Assembly: GCA_035771175.1 (NCBI GenBank)
Contig: CM069610.1
Location: 23,526,501 to 23,590,500, forward strand
Origin: Paratinospora sagittata
Taxonomy: Eukaryota > Streptophyta > Magnoliopsida > Ranunculales > Menispermaceae
Length of the DNA: 64,000 nt
Direction of reading: 5' to 3'
Under the pieces are notes generated by a model. The model was not told the origin of the DNA, did not search any database, and was given only the letters and a program-made list of their open reading frames with translations. Within the stretch, counting starts at the first letter, position 1. Every line of letters begins with the position of its first letter. Positions 11,301-26,114 of this stretch are shown piece after piece. Made by a program: the position numbers and the translations under genes.

Positions 11301-14300
11301 ATAGCAGGCTATAGCAGATCGATATACACAAACCCGAGAGCTCGAGTTTTACGGACTTTCCGATAGCGTGTTATCGAGGCCTATATCGCGCTATTGCCCA
11401 TTTTACTAAAAATGGAAAGGTCACGGCAACAGCTTTATAGCGAAGTATCAAAGGGGATAGCGCGGTATAGACAATTTTTCAGAATAACAAATGTTTTGTT
11501 ATAGAACCCTATCAGCGTGCCGTCAACACTGATAGTGCGCTAGTGCCTTCAGGAAAATCTTGGCAAATTGCTGGATATCCTTAGTTTTGTAAAATTAATA
11601 TTTTGACACTCAAGAACCATTCCATTAACTCAAAACATATTGTATAAGATTAAAAACTTTTAAATAATTCAAAACTCATTGAAATTATGATTAAAACCTT
11701 TCGGAAAACATTTTTTCAAAATGAAATACTATATCGAAGTGATTTTGAAGACTTTGCAGATTTCAGAGTTTTAGTGCTGAGATTGATCGAGAGGTTACCC
11801 TACACACCAAAGATCAAACTATTGCGTTACTTAGGCATGAGATATGTCTTCGTTCTTTTAGCTTGATCTTTGTAGACTTCGAAAGCTATTGTTTGATGTG
11901 TTTTTGATGCAAGACAATTGATGTGTTCTTTTTTGTTGTGTTATCTTACCGAGACCACTTCATATATACTTACAACTTAAAACAATGGATAGCCTCTGCA
12001 AATCTAAGCTCAAAAGGGATAAAATGAAGGACTTGCTGATCAACGACGTTATCATCAAGACAGATTGCAATTTTGATTCTATTCGAAGCTTGTTTTGACA
12101 AATGCAAGAATCAATACTTTCTCCTCTTGAAAAACTCTTTGGAAAGCTCAATCTAACTTGCAAAAATCGTGTGTGTTGTATTTTTAAAAATCAGAGAATG
12201 AGTGTTTTATAAAATTAGAAGTTGCGGGTTAAAGGGCAAGAGAGTACAAAATGATTTGAATTCAAAACATTGTTTAATCTAAAGTTGTTTTGGGCGTGCG
12301 AGACAATGGGAATCATCTAGGTGTTAGTAGAGAATATTTCAATTAAGACAACCTGGAGAAATTGCATAAGGAATAGAAAAATCGAGCAACCAGAAGTGCC
12401 CACATTTTTCTCGTTAGAAATATCAGATTTTTTTCACAGACGTGGATAGCGTGCTATTGGGTTGTGTATCATGTTCTCAATTGACAGATAGCAGGCTATA
12501 GCAGATCGATATACACAAACCCGAGAGCTCGAGTTTTACGGACTTTCCGATAGCGTGTTATCGAGGCCTATATCGCGCTATTGCCCATTTTACTAAAAAT
12601 GGAAAGGTCACGGCAACAGCTTTATAGCGAAGTATCAAAGGGGATAGCGCGGTATAGACAATTTTTCAGAATAACAAATGTTTTGTTATAGAACCCTATC
12701 AGCGTGCCGTCAACACTGATAGTGCGCTAGTGCCTTCAGGAAAATCTTGGCAAATTGCTGGATATCCTTAGTTTTGTAAAATTAATATTTTGACACTCAA
12801 GAACCATTCCATTAACTCAAAACATATTGTATAAGATTAAAAACTTTTAAATAATTCAAAACTCATTGAAATTATGATTAAAACCTTTCGGAAAACATTT
12901 TTTCAAAATGAAATACTATATCGAAGTGATTTTGAAGACTTTGCAGATTTCAGAGTTTTAGTGCTGAGATTGATCGAGAGGTTACCCTACACACCAAAGA
13001 TCAAACTAATGCCTTACTTAGGCATGAGATATGACTTCGTTCTTTTAGCTTGATCTTTGTAGACTTCGAAAGCTATTGTTTGATGTGTTTTTGATGCAAG
13101 ACAATTGATGTGTTCTTTTTTGTTGTGTTATCTTACCGAGACCACTTCATATATACTTACAACTTAAAACAATGGATAGCCTCTGCAAATCTAAGCTCAA
13201 AAGGGATAAAATGAAGGACTTGCTGATCAACGACGTTATCATCAAGACAGATTGCAATTTTGATTCTATTCGAAGCTTGTTTTGACAAATGCAAGAATCA
13301 ATACTTTCTCCTCTTGAAAAACTCTTTGGAAAGCTCAATCTAACTTGCAAAAATCGTGTGTGTTGTATTTTTAAAAATCAGAGAATGAGTGTTTTATAAA
13401 ATTAGAAGTTGCGGGTTAAAGGGCAAGAGAGTACAAAATGATTTGAATTCAAAACATTGTTTAATCTAAAGTTGTTTTGGGCGTGCGAGACAATGGGAAT
13501 CATCTAGGTGTTAGTAGAGAATATTTCAATTAAGACAACCTGGAGAAATTGCATAAGGAATAGAAAAATCGAGCAACCAGAAGTGCCCACATTTTTCTCG
13601 TTAGAAATATCAGATTTTTTTCACAGACGTGGATAGCGTGCTATTGGGTTGTGTATCATGTTCTCAATTGACAGATAGCAGGCTATAGCAGATCGATATA
13701 CACAAACCCGAGAGCTCGAGTTTTACGGACTTTCCGATAGCGTGTTATCGAGGCCTATATCGCGCTATTGCCCATTTTACTAAAAATGGAAAGGTCACGG
13801 CAACAGCTTTATAGCGAAGTATCAAAGGGGATAGCGCGGTATAGACAATTTTTCAGAATAACAAATGTTTTGTTATAGAACCCTATCAGCGTGCCGTCAA
13901 CACTGATAGTGCGCTAGTGCCTTCAGGAAAATCTTGGCAAATTGCTGGATATCCTTAGTTTTGTAAAATTAATATTTTGACACTCAAGAACCATTCCATT
14001 AACTCAAAACATATTGTATAAGATTAAAAACTTTTAAATAATTCAAAACTCATTGAAATTATGATTAAAACCTTTCGGAAAACATTTTTTCAAAATGAAA
14101 TACTATATCGAAGTGATTTTGAAGACTTTGCAGATTTCAGAGTTTTAGTGCTGAGATTGATCGAGAGGTTACCCTACACACCAAAGATCAAACTAATGCC
14201 TTACTTAGGCATGAGATATGACTTCGTTCTTTTAGCTTGATCTTTGTAGACTTCGAAAGCTATTGTTTGATGTGTTTTTGATGCAAGACAATTGATGTGT

Positions 14301-17300
14301 TCTTTTTTGTTGTGTTATCTTACCGAGACCACTTCATATATACTTACAACTTAAAACAATGGATAGCCTCTGCAAATCTAAGCTCAAAAGGGATAAAATG
14401 AAGGACTTGCTGATCAACGACGTTATCATCAAGACAGATTGCAATTTTGATTCTATTCGAAGCTTGTTTTGACAAATGCAAGAATCAATACTTTCTCCTC
14501 TTGAAAAACTCTTTGGAAAGCTCAATCTAACTTGCAAAAATCGTGTGTGTTGTATTTTTAAAAATCAGAGAATGAGTGTTTTATAAAATTAGAAGTTGCG
14601 GGTTAAAGGGCAAGAGAGTACAAAATGATTTGAATTCAAAACATTGTTTAATCTAAAGTTGTTTTGGGCGTGCGAGACAATGGGAATCATCTAGGTGTTA
14701 GTAGAGAATATTTCAATTAAGACAACCTGGAGAAATTGCATAAGGAATAGAAAAATCGAGCAACCAGAAGTGCCCACATTTTTCTCGTTAGAAATATCAG
14801 ATTTTTTTCACAGACGTGGATAGCGTGCTATTGGGTTGTGTATCATGTTCTCAATTGACAGATAGCAGGCTATAGCAGATCGATATACACAAACCCGAGA
14901 GCTCGAGTTTTACGGACTTTCCGATAGCGTGTTATCGAGGCCTATATCGCGCTATTGCCCATTTTACTAAAAATGGAAAGGTCACGGCAACAGCTTTATA
15001 GCGAAGTATCAAAGGGGATAGCGCGGTATAGACAATTTTTCAGAATAACAAATGTTTTGTTATAGAACCCTATCAGCGTGCCGTCAACACTGATAGTGCG
15101 CTAGTGCCTTCAGGAAAATCTTGGCAAATTGCTGGATATCCTTAGTTTTGTAAAATTAATATTTTGACACTCAAGAACCATTCCATTAACTCAAAACATA
15201 TTGTATAAGATTAAAAACTTTTAAATAATTCAAAACTCATTGAAATTATGATTAAAACCTTTCGGAAAACATTTTTTCAAAATGAAATACTATATCGAAG
15301 TGATTTTGAAGACTTTGCAGATTTCAGAGTTTTAGTGCTGAGATTGATCGAGAGGTTACCCTACACACCAAAGATCAAACTATTGCGTTACTTAGGCATG
15401 AGATATGTCTTCGTTCTTTTAGCTTGATCTTTGTAGACTTCGAAAGCTATTGTTTGATGTGTTTTTGATGCAAGACAATTGATGTGTTCTTTTTTGTTGT
15501 GTTATCTTACCGAGACCACTTCATATATACTTACAACTTAAAACAATGGATAGCCTCTGCAAATCTAAGCTCAAAAGGGATAAAATGAAGGACTTGCTGA
15601 TCAACGACGTTATCATCAAGACAGATTGCAATTTTGATTCTATTCGAAGCTTGTTTTGACAAATGCAAGAATCAATACTTTCTCCTCTTGAAAAACTCTT
15701 TGGAAAGCTCAATCTAACTTGCAAAAATCGTGTGTGTTGTATTTTTAAAAATCAGAGAATGAGTGTTTTATAAAATTAGAAGTTGCGGGTTAAAGGGCAA
15801 GAGAGTACAAAATGATTTGAATTCAAAACATTGTTTAATCTAAAGTTGTTTTGGGCGTGCGAGACAATGGGAATCATCTAGGTGTTAGTAGAGAATATTT
15901 CAATTAAGACAACCTGGAGAAATTGTATAAGGAATAGAAAAATCGAGCAAGCAGAAGTGCCCACATTTTTCTCGTTAGAAATATCAGATTTTTTTCACAG
16001 ACGTGGATAGCGTGCTATTGGGTTGTGTATCATGTTCTCAATTGACAGATAGCAGGCTATAGCAGATCGATATACACAAACCCGAGAGCTCGAGTTTTAC
16101 GGACTTTCCGATAGCGTGTTATCGAGGCCTATATCGCGCTATTGCCCATTTTACTAAAAATGGAAAGGTCACGGCAACAGCTTTATAGCGAAGTATCAAA
16201 GGGGATAGCGCGGTATAGACAATTTTTCAGAATAACAAATGTTTTGTTATAGAACCCTATCAGCGTGCCGTCAACACTGATAGTGCGCTAGTGCCTTCAG
16301 GAAAATCTTGGCAAATTGCTGGATATCCTTAGTTTTGTAAAATTAATATTTTGACACTCAAGAACCATTCCATTAACTCAAAACATATTGTATAAGATTA
16401 AAAACTTTTAAATAATTCAAAACTCATTGAAATTATGATTAAAACCTTTCGGAAAACATTTTTTCAAAATGAAATACTATATCGAAGTGATTTTGAAGAC
16501 TTTGCAGATTTCAGAGTTTTAGTGCTGAGATTGATCGAGAGGTTACCCTACACACCAAAGATCAAACTATTGCGTTACTTAGGCATGAGATATGTCTTCG
16601 TTCTTTTAGCTTGATCTTTGTAGACTTCGAAAGCTATTGTTTGATGTGTTTTTGATGCAAGACAATTGATGTGTTCTTTTTTGTTGTGTTATCTTACCGA
16701 GACCACTTCATATATACTTACAACTTAAAACAATGGATAGCCTCTGCAAATCTAAGCTCAAAAGGGATAAAATGAAGGACTTGCTGATCAACGACGTTAT
16801 CATCAAGACAGATTGCAATTTTGATTCTATTCGAAGCTTGTTTTGACAAATGCAAGAATCAATACTTTCTCCTCTTGAAAAACTCTTTGGAAAGCTCAAT
16901 CTAACTTGCAAAAATCGTGTGTGTTGTATTTTTAAAAATCAGAGAATGAGTGTTTTATAAAATTAGAAGTTGCGGGTTAAAGGGCAAGAGAGTACAAAAT
17001 GATTTGAATTCAAAACATTGTTTAATCTAAAGTTGTTTTGGGCGTGCGAGACAATGGGAATCATCTAGGTGTTAGTAGAGAATATTTCAATTAAGACAAC
17101 CTGGAGAAATTGGATAAGGAATAGAAAAATCGAGCGACCAGAAGTGCCCACATTTTTCTCGTTAGAAATATCAGATTTTTTTCACAGACGTGGATAGCGT
17201 GCTATTGGGTTGTGTATCATGTTCTCAATTGACAGATAGCAGGCTATAGCAGATCGATATACACAAACCCGAGAGCTCGAGTTTTACGGACTTTCCGATA

Positions 17301-20300
17301 GCGTGTTATCGAGGCCTATATCGCGCTATTGCCCATTTTACTAAAAATGGAAAGGTCACGGCAACAGCTTTATAGCGAAGTATCAAAGGGGATAGCGCGG
17401 TATAGACAATTTTTCAGAATAACAAATGTTTTGTTATAGAACCCTATCAGCGTGCCGTCAACACTGATAGTGCGCTAGTGCCTTCAGGAAAATCTTGGCA
17501 AATTGCTGGATATCCTTAGTTTTGTAAAATTAATATTTTGACACTCAAGAACCATTCCATTAACTCAAAACATATTGTATAAGATTAAAAACTTTTAAAT
17601 AATTCAAAACTCATTGAAATTATGATTAAAACCTTTCGGAAAACATTTTTTCAAAATGAAATACTATATCGAAGTGATTTTGAAGACTTTGCAGATTTCA
17701 GAGTTTTAGTGCTGAGATTGATCGAGAGGTTACCCTACACACCAAAGATCAAACTATTGCGTTACTTAGGCATGAGATATGTCTTCGTTCTTTTAGCTTG
17801 ATCTTTGTAGACTTCGAAAGCTATTGTTTGATGTGTTTTTGATGCAAGACAATTGATGTGTTCTTTTTTGTTGTGTTATCTTACCGAGACCACTTCATAT
17901 ATACTTACAACTTAAAACAATGGATAGCCTCTGCAAATCTAAGCTCAAAAGGGATAAAATGAAGGACTTGCTGATCAACGACGTTATCATCAAGACAGAT
18001 TGCAATTTTGATTCTATTCGAAGCTTGTTTTGACAAATGCAAGAATCAATACTTTCTCCTCTTGAAAAACTCTTTGGAAAGCTCAATCTAACTTGCAAAA
18101 ATCGTGTGTGTTGTATTTTTAAAAATCAGAGAATGAGTGTTTTATAAAATTAGAAGTTGCGGGTTAAAGGGCAAGAGAGTACAAAATGATTTGAATTCAA
18201 AACATTGTTTAATCTAAAGTTGTTTTGGGCGTGCGAGACAATGGGAATCATCTAGGTGTTAGTAGAGAATATTTCAATTAAGACAACCTGGAGAAATTGT
18301 ATAAGGAATAGAAAAATCGAGCGACCAGAAGTGCCCACATTTTTCTCGTTAGAAATATCAGATTTTTTTCACAGACGTGGATAGCGTGCTATTGGGTTGT
18401 GTATCATGTTCTCAATTGACAGATAGCAGGCTATAGCAGATCGATATACACAAACCCGAGAGCTCGAGTTTTACGGACTTTCCGATAGCGTGTTATCGAG
18501 GCCTATATCGCGCTATTGCCCATTTTACTAAAAATGGAAAGGTCACGGCAACAGCTTTATAGCGAAGTATCAAAGGGGATAGCGCGGTATAGACAATTTT
18601 TCAGAATAACAAATGTTTTGTTATAGAACCCTATCAGCGTGCCGTCAACACTGATAGTGCGCTAGTGCCTTCAGGAAAATCTTGGCAAATTGCTGGATAT
18701 CCTTAGTTTTGTAAAATTAATATTTTGACACTCAAGAACCATTCCATTAACTCAAAACATATTGTATAAGATTAAAAACTTTTAAATAATTCAAAACTCA
18801 TTGAAATTATGATTAAAACCTTTCGGAAAACATTTTTTCAAAATGAAATACTATATCGAAGTGATTTTGAAGACTTTGCAGATTTCAGAGTTTTAGTGCT
18901 GAGATTGATCGAGAGGTTACCCTACACACCAAAGATCAAACTATTGCGTTACTTAGGCATGAGATATGTCTTCGTTCTTTTAGCTTGATCTTTGTAGACT
19001 TCGAAAGCTATTGTTTGATGTGTTTTTGATGCAAGACAATTGATGTGTTCTTTTTTGTTGTGTTATCTTACCGAGACCACTTCATATATACTTACAACTT
19101 AAAACAATGGATAGCCTCTGCAAATCTAAGCTCAAAAGGGATAAAATGAAGGACTTGCTGATCAACGACGTTATCATCAAGACAGATTGCAATTTTGATT
19201 CTATTCGAAGCTTGTTTTGACAAATGCAAGAATCAATACTTTCTCCTCTTGAAAAACTCTTTGGAAAGCTCAATCTAACTTGCAAAAATCGTGTGTGTTG
19301 TATTTTTAAAAATCAGAGAATGAGTGTTTTATAAAATTAGAAGTTGCGGGTTAAAGGGCAAGAGAGTACAAAATGATTTGAATTCAAAACATTGTTTAAT
19401 CTAAAGTTGTTTTGGGCGTGCGAGACAATGGGAATCATCTAGGTGTTAGTAGAGAATATTTCAATTAAGACAACCTGGAGAAATTGTATAAGGAATAGAA
19501 AAATCGAGCGACCAGAAGTGCCCACATTTTTCTCGTTAGAAATATCAGATTTTTTTCACAGACGTGGATAGCGTGCTATTGGGTTGTGTATCATGTTCTC
19601 AATTGACAGATAGCAGGCTATAGCAGATCGATATACACAAACCCGAGAGCTCGAGTTTTACGGACTTTCCGATAGCGTGTTATCGAGGCCTATATCGCGC
19701 TATTGCCCATTTTACTAAAAATGGAAAGGTCACGGCAACAGCTTTATAGCGAAGTATCAAAGGGGATAGCGCGGTATAGACAATTTTTCAGAATAACAAA
19801 TGTTTTGTTATAGAACCCTATCAGCGTGCCGTCAACACTGATAGTGCGCTAGTGCCTTCAGGAAAATCTTGGCAAATTGCTGGATATCCTTAGTTTTGTA
19901 AAATTAATATTTTGACACTCAAGAACCATTCCATTAACTCAAAACATATTGTATAAGATTAAAAACTTTTAAATAATTCAAAACTCATTGAAATTATGAT
20001 TAAAACCTTTCGGAAAACATTTTTTCAAAATGAAATACTATATCGAAGTGATTTTGAAGACTTTGCAGATTTCAGAGTTTTAGTGCTGAGATTGATCGAG
20101 AGGTTACCCTACACACCAAAGATCAAACTATTGCGTTACTTAGGCATGAGATATGTCTTCGTTCTTTTAGCTTGATCTTTGTAGACTTCGAAAGCTATTG
20201 TTTGATGTGTTTTTGATGCAAGACAATTGATGTGTTCTTTTTTGTTGTGTTATCTTACCGAGACCACTTCATATATACTTACAACTTAAAACAATGGATA

Positions 20301-23300
20301 GCCTCTGCAAATCTAAGCTCAAAAGGGATAAAATGAAGGACTTGCTGATCAACGACGTTATCATCAAGACAGATTGCAATTTTGATTCTATTCGAAGCTT
20401 GTTTTGACAAATGCAAGAATCAATACTTTCTCCTCTTGAAAAACTCTTTGGAAAGCTCAATCTAACTTGCAAAAATCGTGTGTGTTGTATTTTTAAAAAT
20501 CAGAGAATGAGTGTTTTATAAAATTAGAAGTTGCGGGTTAAAGGGCAAGAGAGTACAAAATGATTTGAATTCAAAACATTGTTTAATCTAAAGTTGTTTT
20601 GGGCGTGCGAGACAATGGGAATCATCTAGGTGTTAGTAGAGAATATTTCAATTAAGACAACCTGGAGAAATTGTATAAGGAATAGAAAAATCGAGCAAGC
20701 AGAAGTGCCCACATTTTTCTCGTTAGAAATATCAGATTTTTTTCACAGACGTGGATAGCGTGCTATTGGGTTGTGTATCATGTTCTCAATTGACAGATAG
20801 CAGGCTATAGCAGATCGATATACACAAACCCGAGAGCTCGAGTTTTACGGACTTTCCGATAGCGTGTTATCGAGGCCTATATCGCGCTATTGCCCATTTT
20901 ACTAAAAATGGAAAGGTCACGGCAACAGCTTTATAGCGAAGTATCAAAGGGGATAGCGCGGTATAGACAATTTTTCAGAATAACAAATGTTTTGTTATAG
21001 AACCCTATCAGCGTGCCGTCAACACTGATAGTGCGCTAGTGCCTTCAGGAAAATCTTGGCAAATTGCTGGATATCCTTAGTTTTGTAAAATTAATATTTT
21101 GACACTCAAGAACCATTCCATTAACTCAAAACATATTGTATAAGATTAAAAACTTTTAAATAATTCAAAACTCATTGAAATTATGATTAAAACCTTTCGG
21201 AAAACATTTTTTCAAAATGAAATACTATATCGAAGTGATTTTGAAGACTTTGCAGATTTCAGAGTTTTAGTGCTGAGATTGATCGAGAGGTTACCCTACA
21301 CACCAAAGATCAAACTATTGCGTTACTTAGGCATGAGATATGTCTTCGTTCTTTTAGCTTGATCTTTGTAGACTTCGAAAGCTATTGTTTGATGTGTTTT
21401 TGATGCAAGACAATTGATGTGTTCTTTTTTGTTGTGTTATCTTACCGAGACCACTTCATATATACTTACAACTTAAAACAATGGATAGCCTCTGCAAATC
21501 TAAGCTCAAAAGGGATAAAATGAAGGACTTGCTGATCAACGACGTTATCATCAAGACAGATTGCAATTTTGATTCTATTCGAAGCTTGTTTTGACAAATG
21601 CAAGAATCAATACTTTCTCCTCTTGAAAAACTCTTTGGAAAGCTCAATCTAACTTGCAAAAATCGTGTGTGTTGTATTTTTAAAAATCAGAGAATGAGTG
21701 TTTTATAAAATTAGAAGTTGCGGGTTAAAGGGCAAGAGAGTACAAAATGATTTGAATTCAAAACATTGTTTAATCTAAAGTTGTTTTGGGCGTGCGAGAC
21801 AATGGGAATCATCTAGGTGTTAGTAGAGAATATTTCAATTAAGACAACCTGGAGAAATTGTATAAGGAATAGAAAAATCGAGCAAGCAGAAGTGCCCACA
21901 TTTTTCTCGTTAGAAATATCAGATTTTTTTCACAGACGTGGATAGCGTGCTATTGGGTTGTGTATCATGTTCTCAATTGACAGATAGCAGGCTATAGCAG
22001 ATCGATATACACAAACCCGAGAGCTCGAGTTTTACGGACTTTCCGATAGCGTGTTATCGAGGCCTATATCGCGCTATTGCCCATTTTACTAAAAATGGAA
22101 AGGTCACGGCAACAGCTTTATAGCGAAGTATCAAAGGGGATAGCGCGGTATAGACAATTTTTCAGAATAACAAATGTTTTGTTATAGAACCCTATCAGCG
22201 TGCCGTCAACACTGATAGTGCGCTAGTGCCTTCAGGAAAATCTTGGCAAATTGCTGGATATCCTTAGTTTTGTAAAATTAATATTTTGACACTCAAGAAC
22301 CATTCCATTAACTCAAAACATATTGTATAAGATTAAAAACTTTTAAATAATTCAAAACTCATTGAAATTATGATTAAAACCTTTCGGAAAACATTTTTTC
22401 AAAATGAAATACTATATCGAAGTGATTTTGAAGACTTTGCAGATTTCAGAGTTTTAGTGCTGAGATTGATCGAGAGGTTACCCTACACACCAAAGATCAA
22501 ACTATTGCGTTACTTAGGCATGAGATATGTCTTCGTTCTTTTAGCTTGATCTTTGTAGACTTCGAAAGCTATTGTTTGATGTGTTTTTGATGCAAGACAA
22601 TTGATGTGTTCTTTTTTGTTGTGTTATCTTACCGAGACCACTTCATATATACTTACAACTTAAAACAATGGATAGCCTCTGCAAATCTAAGCTCAAAAGG
22701 GATAAAATGAAGGACTTGCTGATCAACGACGTTATCATCAAGACAGATTGCAATTTTGATTCTATTCGAAGCTTGTTTTGACAAATGCAAGAATCAATAC
22801 TTTCTCCTCTTGAAAAACTCTTTGGAAAGCTCAATCTAACTTGCAAAAATCGTGTGTGTTGTATTTTTAAAAATCAGAGAATGAGTGTTTTATAAAATTA
22901 GAAGTTGCGGGTTAAAGGGCAAGAGAGTACAAAATGATTTGAATTCAAAACATTGTTTAATCTAAAGTTGTTTTGGGCGTGCGAGACAATGGGAATCATC
23001 TAGGTGTTAGTAGAGAATATTTCAATTAAGACAACCTGGAGAAATTGGATAAGGAATAGAAAAATCGAGCGACCAGAAGTGCCCACATTTTTCTCGTTAG
23101 AAATATCAGATTTTTTTCACAGACGTGGATAGCGTGCTATTGGGTTGTGTATCATGTTCTCAATTGACAGATAGCAGGCTATAGCAGATCGATATACACA
23201 AACCCGAGAGCTCGAGTTTTACGGACTTTCCGATAGCGTGTTATCGAGGCCTATATCGCGCTATTGCCCATTTTACTAAAAATGGAAAGGTCACGGCAAC

Positions 23301-26114
23301 AGCTTTATAGCGAAGTATCAAAGGGGATAGCGCGGTATAGACAATTTTTCAGAATAACAAATGTTTTGTTATAGAACCCTATCAGCGTGCCGTCAACACT
23401 GATAGTGCGCTAGTGCCTTCAGGAAAATCTTGGCAAATTGCTGGATATCCTTAGTTTTGTAAAATTAATATTTTGACACTCAAGAACCATTCCATTAACT
23501 CAAAACATATTGTATAAGATTAAAAACTTTTAAATAATTCAAAACTCATTGAAATTATGATTAAAACCTTTCGGAAAACATTTTTTCAAAATGAAATACT
23601 ATATCGAAGTGATTTTGAAGACTTTGCAGATTTCAGAGTTTTAGTGCTGAGATTGATCGAGAGGTTACCCTACACACCAAAGATCAAACTATTGCGTTAC
23701 TTAGGCATGAGATATGTCTTCGTTCTTTTAGCTTGATCTTTGTAGACTTCGAAAGCTATTGTTTGATGTGTTTTTGATGCAAGACAATTGATGTGTTCTT
23801 TTTTGTTGTGTTATCTTACCGAGACCACTTCATATATACTTACAACTTAAAACAATGGATAGCCTCTGCAAATCTAAGCTCAAAAGGGATAAAATGAAGG
23901 ACTTGCTGATCAACGACGTTATCATCAAGACAGATTGCAATTTTGATTCTATTCGAAGCTTGTTTTGACAAATGCAAGAATCAATACTTTCTCCTCTTGA
24001 AAAACTCTTTGGAAAGCTCAATCTAACTTGCAAAAATCGTGTGTGTTGTATTTTTAAAAATCAGAGAATGAGTGTTTTATAAAATTAGAAGTTGCGGGTT
24101 AAAGGGCAAGAGAGTACAAAATGATTTGAATTCAAAACATTGTTTAATCTAAAGTTGTTTTGGGCGTGCGAGACAATGGGAATCATCTAGGTGTTAGTAG
24201 AGAATATTTCAATTAAGACAACCTGGAGAAATTGTATAAGGAATAGAAAAATCGAGCGACCAGAAGTGCCCACATTTTTCTCGTTAGAAATATCAGATTT
24301 TTTTCACAGACGTGGATAGCGTGCTATTGGGTTGTGTATCATGTTCTCAATTGACAGATAGCAGGCTATAGCAGATCGATATACACAAACCCGAGAGCTC
24401 GAGTTTTACGGACTTTCCGATAGCGTGTTATCGAGGCCTATATCGCGCTATTGCCCATTTTACTAAAAATGGAAAGGTCACGGCAACAGCTTTATAGCGA
24501 AGTATCAAAGGGGATAGCGCGGTATAGACAATTTTTCAGAATAACAAATGTTTTGTTATAGAACCCTATCAGCGTGCCGTCAACACTGATAGTGCGCTAG
24601 TGCCTTCAGGAAAATCTTGGCAAATTGCTGGATATCCTTAGTTTTGTAAAATTAATATTTTGACACTCAAGAACCATTCCATTAACTCAAAACATATTGT
24701 ATAAGATTAAAAACTTTTAAATAATTCAAAACTCATTGAAATTATGATTAAAACCTTTCGGAAAACATTTTTTCAAAATGAAATACTATATCGAAGTGAT
24801 TTTGAAGACTTTGCAGATTTCAGAGTTTTAGTGCTGAGATTGATCGAGAGGTTACCCTACACACCAAAGATCAAACTATTGCGTTACTTAGGCATGAGAT
24901 ATGTCTTCGTTCTTTTAGCTTGATCTTTGTAGACTTCGAAAGCTATTGTTTGATGTGTTTTTGATGCAAGACAATTGATGTGTTCTTTTTTGTTGTGTTA
25001 TCTTACCGAGACCACTTCATATATACTTACAACTTAAAACAATGGATAGCCTCTGCAAATCTAAGCTCAAAAGGGATAAAATGAAGGACTTGCTGATCAA
25101 CGACGTTATCATCAAGACAGATTGCAATTTTGATTCTATTCGAAGCTTGTTTTGACAAATGCAAGAATCAATACTTTCTCCTCTTGAAAAACTCTTTGGA
25201 AAGCTCAATCTAACTTGCAAAAATCGTGTGTGTTGTATTTTTAAAAATCAGAGAATGAGTGTTTTATAAAATTAGAAGTTGCGGGTTAAAGGGCAAGAGA
25301 GTACAAAATGATTTGAATTCAAAACATTGTTTAATCTAAAGTTGTTTTGGGCGTGCGAGACAATGGGAATCATCTAGGTGTTAGTAGAGAATATTTCAAT
25401 TAAGACAACCTGGAGAAATTGTATAAGGAATAGAAAAATCGAGCAACCAGAAGTGCCCACATTTTTCTCGTTAGAAATATCAGATTTTTTTCACAGACGT
25501 GGATAGCGTGCTATTGGGTTGTGTATCATGTTCTCAATTGACAGATAGCAGGCTATAGCAGATCGATATACACAAACCCGAGAGCTCGAGTTTTACGGAC
25601 TTTCCGATAGCGTGTTATCGAGGCCTATATCGCGCTATTGCCCATTTTACTAAAAATGGAAAGGTCACGGCAACAGCTTTATAGCGAAGTATCAAAGGGG
25701 ATAGCGCGGTATAGACAATTTTTCAGAATAACAAATGTTTTGTTATAGAACCCTATCAGCGTGCCGTCAACACTGATAGTGCGCTAGTGCCTTCAGGAAA
25801 ATCTTGGCAAATTGCTGGATATCCTTAGTTTTGTAAAATTAATATTTTGACACTCAAGAACCATTCCATTAACTCAAAACATATTGTATAAGATTAAAAA
25901 CTTTTAAATAATTCAAAACTCATTGAAATTATGATTAAAACCTTTCGGAAAACATTTTTTCAAAATGAAATACTATATCGAAGTGATTTTGAAGACTTTG
26001 CAGATTTCAGAGTTTTAGTGCTGAGATTGATCGAGAGGTTACCCTACACACCAAAGATCAAACTATTGCGTTACTTAGGCATGAGATATGTCTTCGTTCT
26101 TTTAGCTTGATCTT
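2375..26114. repeat. Units 3-22: homogenised block with a cyclic order of four monomer classes
   Basis: Twenty consecutive 1,187-bp units with no indel. Classes are defined by offset 495 and offsets 517-521. T = 'attgtataag' with 'gcgacc'; C = 'attgcataag' with 'gcaacc'; S = 'attgtataag' with 'gcaagc'; G = 'attggataag' with 'gcgacc'. The order from unit 3 is T, C, C, S, T-like (unit 7), G, T, C, C, C, C, S, G, T, T, S, S, G, T, then plain 'tgta/caacc' in unit 22. Apart from unit 7 and the missing C before units 18-19, the succession C, S, G, T repeats with local multiplication of single classes. Units 11 and 12 alone in this block have A-type ends. Confidence 0.85.
7123..8309. repeat. Unit 7: mosaic monomer
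   Basis: The left part carries 'cacaaaag', 'ttcttctc', 'ggctgt', 'tttttgaaaa' and 'gagaac', a set otherwise seen together only in unit 1. From the 'gcgacc' site near 7639 onward it looks like its neighbours of class T with a B-type end. The switch lies between about 7497 and 7639. This pattern fits gene conversion or unequal exchange between distant units. Confidence 0.75.
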
